A stretch of DNA of 5,052 nucleotides. Origin: an uncultured Campylobacter sp. (GTDB lineage Bacteria > Campylobacterota > Campylobacteria > Campylobacterales > Campylobacteraceae). The notes beneath the pieces were generated by a model, which was given only the letters and a program-made list of their open reading frames with translations, had not been told where the DNA came from and did not search any database. Position numbers and translations under genes: made by a program. The stretch covers positions 1-5,052 of the forward strand of contig CAJPSJ010000146.1 of the NCBI GenBank assembly GCA_905373295.1, given 5' to 3'. Numbering within the stretch: position 1 is the first letter of the stretch; the number at the start of each line of letters is the position of its first letter. Positions 1-5,052 of this stretch are shown piece after piece.

Positions 1-25
1 TACTACGTAATGCTTCTTCGCTCAA
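1..25 (-). CDS. Start of an unidentified downstream gene (first eight codons)
   Basis: A TTG at 25-23 overlaps the TGA stop of the HMA-type gene as TTGA. It opens a frame reading M-S-E-E-A-L-R-S that is still open at the window edge. GAGG lies seven bases upstream (36-33). The arrangement copies the channel/mtaB junction at 3951-3954, where a TTG start is well supported by the conserved protein N-terminus. Eight residues are too few to name a product. A partner of the HMA-type protein, such as a small membrane protein or a P-type ATPase, is a guess from typical HMA_2 neighbourhoods. The frame could instead be chance, since it is so short. Confidence 0.5.
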
Positions 26-339
26 GAAATCGCCTCTATATTGGAATTTACGAGCGCTATTAGCTCAGGCGAACTGATGCCGCTTAAAAACTGCTCCCAA
101 AGGTGCATCGGAAAAATATTTTCGTCGTAATGAATCGTCAGCGAGCCGATTAGAGAGTTAAATTTATACTCTTTTATCCCGCGAATTGCAGCTATTTTAG
201 CCTTCAGGCTCTCCTCGCTCACGCTATCTCGCAACTCCCTAATTTTGGGACTTACGCGGATACGAATACGACCTTTGCTGTGGCTGATTTTGCTAAAATA
301 CTTATGAAATTCCAAAATATCGTTGTGATTTATTTTCAT
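22..339 (-). CDS. Small cysteine-free HMA-type (HMA_2-like) protein
   Basis: This 105-residue cytoplasmic-looking protein has the outline of a heavy-metal-associated ferredoxin-like fold. A first strand SKGRIRIRVSPKIRE (21-35) is followed by a helix (38-53), then IRGIKEYKFNSLIGSLTIHYDE (52-73), which matches the 'iPGV-x-N-x-x-tGs-x-x-i-x-yD' pattern of HMA_2-type domains. There is no signal peptide or membrane segment. Classical HMA domains bind metal through CxxC, but this protein has no cysteine at all, so metal binding by that route is excluded; His and Met residues are few and scattered. HMA_2 domains are often found beside or fused to P-type ATPases, but no such gene is visible here. The ATG at 339-337 is chosen over an upstream TTG (363-361) because AAGGA sits five bases before the ATG and lies inside the longer version. 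The stop overlaps the start of another gene. The fold is fairly likely; the function is unknown. Confidence 0.8.
   Translation of the reverse strand: MKINHNDILEFHKYFSKISHSKGRIRIRVSPKIRELRDSVSEESLKAKIAAIRGIKEYKFNSLIGSLTIHYDENIFPMHLWEQFLSGISSPELIALVNSNIEAIS
33..36 (-). promoter_or_regulatory. Putative ribosome binding site (GAGG) for the gene starting at 25
   Basis: GAGG on the minus strand lies within the last codons of the HMA-type gene, seven bases before the proposed TTG start at 25-23. It is the main support for that start besides the TTGA overlap. Confidence 0.45.
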
Positions 340-344
340 ATTTT

Positions 345-349
345 TCCTT
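345..349 (-). promoter_or_regulatory. Ribosome binding site (AAGGA) fixing the start of the HMA-type gene
   Basis: AAGGA on the minus strand is five bases before the ATG at 339-337. An in-frame TTG at 363-361 has no comparable site, so the 105-residue form is preferred to a 113-residue one. Confidence 0.7.
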
Positions 350-404
350 AAATTTGCGCCCAAATAATATCATAAATCATTTAATTCCTGCTAAATTTTG
401 CGAA

Positions 405-932
405 TTATTTGCGTTTAGGGCGAAATATTTTTATCTTATGTTCATCCGCTGTTATGTAATTTCCTCCCATTAAATCAATACAATACGGCACGGCAGGAAA
501 CACTGGTAGAAGGCACTCTTTAATCGCTTTTGGATTACCCGGTAAGTTTATAATCAGAGATTTTTTGCGGATCGCTGCTATCTGACGCGATAAAATTGCC
601 GTAGGCACGATCTTTTGGCTTTCTGCGCGCATTAGTTCGCCAAAGCCTGGCATTAATTTCTCACTTACCGCCTCGGTCGCTTCAGGCGTTACATCGCGTG
701 GAGCAGGACCCGTACCGCCCGTAGTTAGCACTAAATCACAACCCGCTTCGTCGCAAAGATAAATCAGCTTATCTTTGATCAGCTCTAGCTCATCGGGGAT
801 AATTTCATAAAAATACTCTTTCTCGCAAGTTAGCCAATCATCCATCACGGCAATTATCTCTTTGCCTCCTAAATCCTCGTAAACGCCACCGCTAGCGCGA
901 TCACTTATCGTTAAAACACCTATTTTTACCAT
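405..932 (-). CDS. mogA: Molybdopterin adenylyltransferase MogA
   Basis: MogA activates molybdopterin with ATP to give adenylyl-molybdopterin (MPT-AMP) and pyrophosphate, the step before MoeA inserts molybdate. The cofactor would serve molybdoenzymes such as nitrate reductase or formate dehydrogenase. The 175 residues follow E. coli MogA (about 195) closely: ISDRASGGVYED (9-20), TTGGTGPAPRDVTPEAT (70-86), MPGFGELMR (94-102), VPTAILSRQ (109-117) and the nucleotide-site INLPGNPKAIKECL (128-141). Asp47 (IIPDE) and Asp80 (PRDVTP) correspond to E. coli Asp49 and Asp82, residues tied to catalysis. The shorter length comes from loss of a loop after IKECL, so it is not truncated. The ATG at 932-930 has AGGAG six bases upstream. 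It begins 36 bases after the FtsH-like stop on the same strand, so it may be co-transcribed. MogA is preferred over MoaB because of the VPTAILSRQ and IKECL stretches. Confidence 0.95.
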   Translation of the reverse strand: MVKIGVLTISDRASGGVYEDLGGKEIIAVMDDWLTCEKEYFYEIIPDELELIKDKLIYLCDEAGCDLVLTTGGTGPAPRDVTPEATEAVSEKLMPGFGELMRAESQKIVPTAILSRQIAAIRKKSLIINLPGNPKAIKECLLPVFPAVPYCIDLMGGNYITADEHKIKIFRPKRK

Positions 933-938
933 TTTCCT

Positions 939-943
939 CTCCT
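939..943 (-). promoter_or_regulatory. Ribosome binding site (AGGAG) of mogA
   Basis: AGGAG on the minus strand lies six bases before the ATG at 932-930, within the purine run AAAGGAGAGGAAA. It is the strongest Shine-Dalgarno sequence in the window, and it sits in the 36-base gap after the FtsH-like gene. Confidence 0.75.
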
Positions 944-968
944 TTATTAGAATTTTAAATTTTAAAAT

Positions 969-2753
969 TTAATCGAAATTTAGCGTGCCGTCTTGCGGCT
1001 TTTTTTCAGAGCTTTCGCTATCTTCTTTGGGCTTTTGCAAATCCTGCTCTTGCGCGGAGACTCCTTCTTGCTCCACACCATCGGATTCGCAAATCTTTTG
1101 AACATCCTCGAAAGTTATGAACTCATAGACGAAAATTTGCTTTGAAATTTGATTTAGCTTATCCTGCATCGTGCGGATTATCTCGCTAACCTCGTCGTAG
1201 CAATCTTGCAAAATTTTATTCACGCTCTGCGCACTAGGGGTGAAACTATCACCCATCGCGAGCTCGAAAACCATCTTTTGCGCCAGCGCGATAGCCTGTT
1301 TTACGTCGCTAGCGGAATTCGAAAAAGCGTCGTTTTTATGGATCTGTAGCGCCGCCATACCGCTTAAAAGCACTTTGATTTGATTTAAAATTTGCGTTTT
1401 GGATTCGATCTCGAAATCCTCGTTTAAAAATTTATCGTTTAAAAGCTCGATTTTTTCGAAATCAAACGAATACCAATACGCGCTAAGCGCCTTTGCGCCC
1501 TGATAGAACGCCTGGATCTCCTTTTCGTATTCGGTTAGAATTCTACTTTTTTGTACGCCGTAAAAGACCCTCATCCGCACGTTTTCAAAATCGCTAAGCT
1601 CGATCGTATCGCTGCCGCGTTTAAGAGCGTTGATCGCGGCTTCATTTACTAGCGTCGCTACCCCTGCGCCGCTAAAGCCCACGCAGAGGCGACTTACTTT
1701 GTTGATATTAGCGCTGCATCTTTTACCCTCGAGGTAAATTTTTAAAATTTCGATGCGGTCTTTGTAGTTCGGAAGGCCGATGAAAACGCGCCTATCAAAG
1801 CGCCCCGAGCGCAATAACGCATCGTCGATCAAATTTATTTTATTGGTTGCGCCGATTACCATCACGCCGCTGTTTTCCTCAAATCCGTCCATCTCGGTCA
1901 GCAGCTGATTTAGCGTCGCTTCCCGCTCGTCGTTGCGCCCGATACCGCGCTTGCCGCCGACCGCGTCGATCTCGTCGATAAAAATAATTGCGGGCGCACA
2001 GGATTTAGCCTTCGCAAACAGCTCGCGAACTCGCCTAGCGCCGACGCCTACAAAGACCTCGGCGAAGCTTGCGCCGCTTTGGTAAAAAAACGGCACGTCC
2101 GCCTCGCCGGCTACGGCTTTTGCAATTAGCGTTTTACCGACGCCAGGCTCGCCGATCATTAAAATTCCTTTCGGCAGTTTGATGCCGAAATTTCGGTATT
2201 TTGCGGGATTTTTTAAAAAATCCACGATCTCTATGAGCTCGTCCTTAACCTCGCTGATGCCCGCTACGTCGCCAAATCTCACGTCGCTAACGCTCGGCGA
2301 AAGATCGCCTAGCTCTGCGTTTGCGCCGCCTTGACGCACAGCACCTACGCCGTCCAGCCTGCGGCGCCGCGCCAAAACAGTTTCAAAATAATATACGAAG
2401 AGAAAAAATGCGAACGTAAAAATCACCAAGATCGCGCCGATACCGCCGCTTCCGCTATCCTCTTCCTTCGTAATCAAAGCGTGGTTGGAGAGCTCTTTTA
2501 AATTAACGATATCGGTTAAAATTTTATAGCGTTTGCCGTCGTAGGTAAAATTTAAATTGCCGTCCTCGATATGCGCGCGCTTGATCTGATCTTTTCGCAC
2601 GAGCTCGCTAAATTCGCGCTCGGTGATGTATCGCGAATCGTCTTTAAAATAAACGATCGAGAGCAAAACGATAAGTAGCACCAAAAAAATCAGAATTATA
2701 TTTAGCTTGCTTTTTTTGATTTTATGCAAAATTTCCATCAAATTTAACCTCAT
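969..2753 (-). CDS. FtsH-like membrane AAA+ protein lacking the HEXXH zinc protease motif
   Basis: This 594-residue protein has FtsH architecture: a short cytoplasmic N-terminus, TM1 (~17-35), a periplasmic FtsH_ext-like domain (~40-100), TM2 (~105-123), the AAA+ module and an M41-like helical domain. The ATPase looks functional: Walker A GEPGVGKT (201-208), pore loop FVG (234-236), Walker B IIFIDE (256-261), sensor GATN (301-304) and arginine-finger stretch RSGRFDRR (315-322). In FtsH the first protease helix reads HEAGH; here the aligned residues are Tyr417-Gln-Gly-Ala-Lys421, so both zinc histidines and the catalytic glutamate are gone. No other HEXXH exists in the protein. Asp483 ([15 protein letters not shown]) matches the third zinc-ligand position. 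A helical region (~510-545) and an acidic Glu/Gln/Ser-rich tail follow. Likely role: an ATP-driven membrane unfoldase or an inactive partner of the true FtsH; this is inferred. It overlaps mtaB by 32 bases. An alternative start at 2738 (Met6, GAGG nine bases upstream) is equally plausible. Confidence 0.92.
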   Translation of the reverse strand: MRLNLMEILHKIKKSKLNIILIFLVLLIVLLSIVYFKDDSRYITEREFSELVRKDQIKRAHIEDGNLNFTYDGKRYKILTDIVNLKELSNHALITKEEDSGSGGIGAILVIFTFAFFLFVYYFETVLARRRRLDGVGAVRQGGANAELGDLSPSVSDVRFGDVAGISEVKDELIEIVDFLKNPAKYRNFGIKLPKGILMIGEPGVGKTLIAKAVAGEADVPFFYQSGASFAEVFVGVGARRVRELFAKAKSCAPAIIFIDEIDAVGGKRGIGRNDEREATLNQLLTEMDGFEENSGVMVIGATNKINLIDDALLRSGRFDRRVFIGLPNYKDRIEILKIYLEGKRCSANINKVSRLCVGFSGAGVATLVNEAAINALKRGSDTIELSDFENVRMRVFYGVQKSRILTEYEKEIQAFYQGAKALSAYWYSFDFEKIELLNDKFLNEDFEIESKTQILNQIKVLLSGMAALQIHKNDAFSNSASDVKQAIALAQKMVFELAMGDSFTPSAQSVNKILQDCYDEVSEIIRTMQDKLNQISKQIFVYEFITFEDVQKICESDGVEQEGVSAQEQDLQKPKEDSESSEKKPQDGTLNFD

Positions 2754-3954
2754 AATCTCTTATCTCCATCCATTTTTTCGACAAATCCTCATCGCTTTCG
2801 ATCCAAATTTTATCATAAAATTGATCATATCCTTCATAAAACTCTCCGTTTTTCCGCTCGATCAGCACATTTAGCGGCACCTTGTGCGAAAGACGAAATT
2901 TATAATTATTCAGCGCCGTTATGTTCTGCAGCATCTTTAGCCGTGCCTTCGCCGTTTTGCCGTCTATACGACCTTTTAGCGACGCCGAGGCGGTCCCTTG
3001 CCGCGGCGAAAATATAAAGGCATGCAGATGCGTGAGCGGAAATTTTTTGAAATTTTCCAACGCTTCGAGCCAAATCTCTTCGCTCTCGCCCGGGTGCGCG
3101 ACGATAAAGTCCGTCCCCAGCGCAAATCCGCGCTCCGCAAGCTCGCAAAAAAGCTCCAAATCCCTTAGCGCGGAATTTCGGCGGCGCATTATGCTAAGCA
3201 TCTTTTGCGAAGTGTGCTGAAGCGCGATGTGCAGATGCTGCTCCAGCCACGGCTCGGATAAAATTTCGCGAAAGCTCTCATCGATCTGCGAGGGCTCGAT
3301 GCTGCCTAGGCGAATGCGGCAAATTCCGCGGATCGCGCCCAACTTTTGAAGCAGCGCGCCAAGGCTCGTGCCAGCGGCCTTGCCGTAGCTTCCGATATTG
3401 GTGCCGGTTAGCACGATCTCGCCAAAACCGTTTGCGGCAAGGCTCTCCGCCTCTTTTAAGATCGCGCTTTCAGAGCTGCTGCGCGAGCGGCCGCGCACTG
3501 AGGGGATTATGCAATAGCTGCAGTTAAAATCGCACCCCTCCTGAATTTTAATAAAGGCCTTGGTGTGATCCTCGTAGTCGCTTACCAGGTTTTTTTCGAT
3601 GCTGCCCAGATCACCAATATCGTAAAATTTCGACTCCGAGCCCAAAAACTCGTCGATCTTCTCCTTTTGCGACATCCCGAACACGCCGAAGACCGCGCCG
3701 TTTTTATACAGCTCCTCGCCGCGCGATACCGCGCCGCAGCCGGTTAGCAATATTTTTTTGCCGAGGCGGTTCATCTTATTTACGTAATTTCGCACGTCTG
3801 CGTCGGCGCCGTTCGTAACGGTGCAGGAGTTTATCACGACGACGTCCGCGCCCTGCTCGTCGTGCGTAATCTCGCCCAATTTGAGGTTGCTTTTTATAAG
3901 CTGCGTGTCGTAGATATTTGTGCGACATCCGAACGTTTTAAAATAAATTTTCAA
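2722..3954 (-). CDS. mtaB: MtaB/MiaB-like tRNA methylthiotransferase (radical SAM)
   Basis: This 410-residue protein belongs to the methylthiotransferase family. Its MtaB (YqeV/CDKAL1) branch adds a C2 methylthio group to t6A37 of tRNAs reading ANN codons, giving ms2t6A37, in the cytoplasm. The N-terminal UPF0004 domain carries the three cysteines that bind the auxiliary 4Fe-4S cluster (Cys10 in FKTFGC, Cys44 in INSC, Cys73 in LTGC). The radical SAM motif CDFNCSYC supplies Cys141, Cys145 and Cys148. Typical family stretches follow: GEIVLTGTNIGSYG (178-191), RLGSIEPSQI (215-224), HIALQHTSQKML (242-253) and TDFIVAHPGESEE (281-293). The C-terminal 361-405 resembles a shortened TRAM domain. The TTG start places KIYFKTFGC correctly and has GGGAG six bases upstream; no in-frame ATG would keep Cys10. 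The branch (MtaB rather than MiaB or RimO) is inferred from N-terminal wording and synteny, so the exact substrate is less sure than the family. Confidence 0.93.
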   Translation of the reverse strand: MKIYFKTFGCRTNIYDTQLIKSNLKLGEITHDEQGADVVVINSCTVTNGADADVRNYVNKMNRLGKKILLTGCGAVSRGEELYKNGAVFGVFGMSQKEKIDEFLGSESKFYDIGDLGSIEKNLVSDYEDHTKAFIKIQEGCDFNCSYCIIPSVRGRSRSSSESAILKEAESLAANGFGEIVLTGTNIGSYGKAAGTSLGALLQKLGAIRGICRIRLGSIEPSQIDESFREILSEPWLEQHLHIALQHTSQKMLSIMRRRNSALRDLELFCELAERGFALGTDFIVAHPGESEEIWLEALENFKKFPLTHLHAFIFSPRQGTASASLKGRIDGKTAKARLKMLQNITALNNYKFRLSHKVPLNVLIERKNGEFYEGYDQFYDKIWIESDEDLSKKWMEIRDYEVKFDGNFA

Positions 3955-5052
3955 ATTTCACTCCCGGATCCACTTCCTGTGGCAAAGTCCCCGCTTTGCG
4001 CCGCTGCGTTTAAATTTTGTGAGCCTTGCTGCTCGAAGCCGAGATCTTGCGCCGCAAAATTTCCGCCTGCCGCCGCCATGTAATTTTTGCCGTTAAAAAG
4101 CGTGTATGCGGGATAAGCGATCTTGATGTCGGGCTCGCTTCTTAGGGCGTCTAAAATTTCAGCCGAGATATTGCTGCGAAGCCCGAGCGTCGCGTAAGAG
4201 TTCGTCATATACCAAACCGAAATTTCAATGCCGTACGGCTCAAAAAAGCTGAAAATTCTAGGCTCGACGTTTGGATTTTTGATACTGTATTGCGAGCGCA
4301 ACTGGCTCATCTGCTTTTTGGCGATGTCGGTGTAGCCTTTGGAATACTTCCGCACGATGTTTTTTATGAGATACATCGCCTTTTTATGGTTGCTATCAAA
4401 TGTTAAAAGTATGCTAATACCGTCCCAGACGGTCTTAAGCCCGCTATGGGTGTAGTTTGAGATAAGATCGGTAAAAATATAATTATTCGGTATGAAAATT
4501 ACCCTGCCCGCGCGTTTATTTTCTCTCCACGTAGTAAGTGTTACGTCCTCAAAAATCGTCATCCTAAGTACCGAAATATCGATGATATCGCCTACGTAAG
4601 TCTCGCCGTTTTTATGTACTCTGATGCGATCGCCCACGCGAAAGCTGCCGCCAAGCACGATCGTAAGCCAGCCTAAGGAGCTCATAAACATATCTTTCAT
4701 CGCAATCGCAAGACCCGCCGAGGCAAAGCCTAAAACCGTCACGAAATGCGTCATATTCTCGATGTAAGAAAAGAGCAGTATCAGCGCAATCAGCGTAAAA
4801 TTTAAAACGTTGATAGCTTTATTTACGATATAAAAATTCTCGTCGTTTTTGATATATTTTTTCGCCACCACCTTGCAGAAAAACGACAGCGCGATGACTA
4901 TGAGTATCCATACGGCGATGTTTCCCGCGCGCTTGATTTGAGCTTTTATATCGGCGGTCTGCACGGCGATTTGGGAGTTAATCTTTTTTTCGTAAACGTC
5001 GTACGTAGTCTGCGCAATCTCGTATGCGGAGCTGAACTCGCTAAGCTCGTAA
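3951..5052 (-). CDS. MscS-family mechanosensitive ion channel, 5'-truncated by the window edge
   Basis: This is the C-terminal 366 residues of a MscS-type channel, which opens under membrane tension to release solutes during osmotic downshock. The frame stays open from the TGA stop (3953-3951) to the window edge. The GTG at 4964-4962 is therefore only an internal valine codon, and 29 more residues (beginning YELSEFSSAYEIAQ) precede it; the true start lies outside. In fragment numbering there are membrane segments at about 44-63, 76-97 and 103-135. The last is the pore-lining TM3 type (LGFASAGLAIAMKD), with Lys-Asp where E. coli MscS has Gln-Gly. It is followed by the MscS beta domain, with GDRIRV (140-145), GDIIDI (154-159) and FIPNNYIFTD (186-195), then the alpha/beta vestibule domain. 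The last ~40 residues are a low-complexity Ala/Gly/Gln/Ser tail. The stop overlaps the mtaB-like start. Family assignment is firm; the subfamily is not resolved. Confidence 0.93.
   Translation of the reverse strand, partial: YELSEFSSAYEIAQTTYDVYEKKINSQIAVQTADIKAQIKRAGNIAVWILIVIALSFFCKVVAKKYIKNDENFYIVNKAINVLNFTLIALILLFSYIENMTHFVTVLGFASAGLAIAMKDMFMSSLGWLTIVLGGSFRVGDRIRVHKNGETYVGDIIDISVLRMTIFEDVTLTTWRENKRAGRVIFIPNNYIFTDLISNYTHSGLKTVWDGISILLTFDSNHKKAMYLIKNIVRKYSKGYTDIAKKQMSQLRSQYSIKNPNVEPRIFSFFEPYGIEISVWYMTNSYATLGLRSNISAEILDALRSEPDIKIAYPAYTLFNGKNYMAAAGGNFAAQDLGFEQQGSQNLNAAAQSGDFATGSGSGSEI
3961..3965 (-). promoter_or_regulatory. Ribosome binding site (GGGAG) for the TTG start of mtaB
   Basis: On the minus strand GGGAG lies six bases before the TTG at 3954-3952, within the last codons of the channel gene. 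It supports the non-ATG start. Together with the TTGA stop/start overlap at 3951-3954 it suggests translational coupling of the two genes. Confidence 0.7.

Noticed and set aside
369..374. Possible minus-strand -10 box TATGAT ahead of the HMA-type gene
   Set aside because: It lies at a plausible distance from the start (22-base leader) but has no recognisable -35 or extended element, and AT-rich gaps produce such hexamers easily. Transcription start mapping would decide.
340..404. Intrinsic terminator or riboswitch between mogA and the HMA-type gene
   Set aside because: The 65-base gap has no G+C-rich stem, no T-run after a hairpin, and no recognisable conserved RNA element such as a molybdenum cofactor motif.
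361..411. Eight-base inverted repeat (CAAATAAT at 361-368, ATTATTTG at 404-411) flanking the mogA/HMA gap
   Set aside because: The arms are AT-rich with a 35-base loop, and one arm lies partly in the mogA coding end. It is likely chance in an AT-rich gap.
957..970. Perfect 14-base palindrome AAATTTTAAAATTT at the end of the FtsH-like gene
   Set aside because: It is made only of A and T, would form a weak hairpin, has no G+C stem or clean T-tract, and AAATTT words are common throughout this genome. It does not qualify as a terminator or operator.
969..2753. The FtsH-like gene as a decaying pseudogene
   Set aside because: The frame is uninterrupted, all ATPase motifs and both membrane segments are kept, and only the zinc site is altered. 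This indicates a specialised inactive protease rather than decay.
2906..3220. Open frames on both strands inside the mtaB-like gene
   Set aside because: They are shadows of the higher-G+C coding region. Their products are Arg/Ser/Ala-rich without domain features, and they lie entirely within a well-supported gene.
3565..4083. Plus-strand open frames across the mtaB and channel genes
   Set aside because: They are antisense to two recognised genes and show no credible protein features of their own.

Overview
The window is a protein-coding stretch from an epsilonproteobacterium, most likely a Campylobacter. Every gene reads on the minus strand, so transcription runs from high to low coordinates. 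The assignment rests on the dense, overlapping gene packing, the AAATTT-rich wording of the DNA, and the gene order mscS-like, mtaB-like, ftsH-like. From memory this order matches the aroB-side clusters of Campylobacter jejuni (around Cj1005c-Cj1007c) and Helicobacter pylori (around HP0284-HP0286). By eye the G+C is well above that of C. jejuni, which would fit a C. gracilis, C. rectus, C. showae or C. curvus type of species. That narrowing is inference.

Layout in transcription order: (1) 5052-3951, the 3' part of a MscS-family channel gene whose true start lies outside the window. (2) 3954-2722, an MtaB/MiaB-like radical SAM tRNA methylthiotransferase, starting at TTG inside a 4-base TTGA overlap with the channel gene. 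(3) 2753-969, a membrane-anchored FtsH-like AAA+ protein overlapping mtaB by 32 bases. (4) 932-405, mogA, molybdopterin adenylyltransferase. (5) 339-22, a small cysteine-free HMA-type protein. (6) 25-1, the first codons of another gene, also starting at TTG in a TTGA overlap. The only non-coding gaps are 36 bases (933-968) and 65 bases (340-404). I see no RNA genes, mobile elements, CRISPR arrays or convincing intrinsic terminators.

The most notable feature is the FtsH-like protein. Its two membrane segments, periplasmic domain and complete AAA+ ATPase are all intact, but the protease domain has lost its zinc site: where FtsH has HEXXH this protein reads YQGAK. The third zinc-ligand aspartate position appears to be kept. 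The sequence therefore predicts a protease-dead FtsH (an unfoldase or assembly factor) co-expressed with a tRNA-modifying enzyme and a mechanosensitive channel. The genes do not form one obvious pathway. The first three look like a translationally coupled unit, mogA serves molybdenum cofactor synthesis, and the HMA protein with its downstream partner looks like a separate small module.
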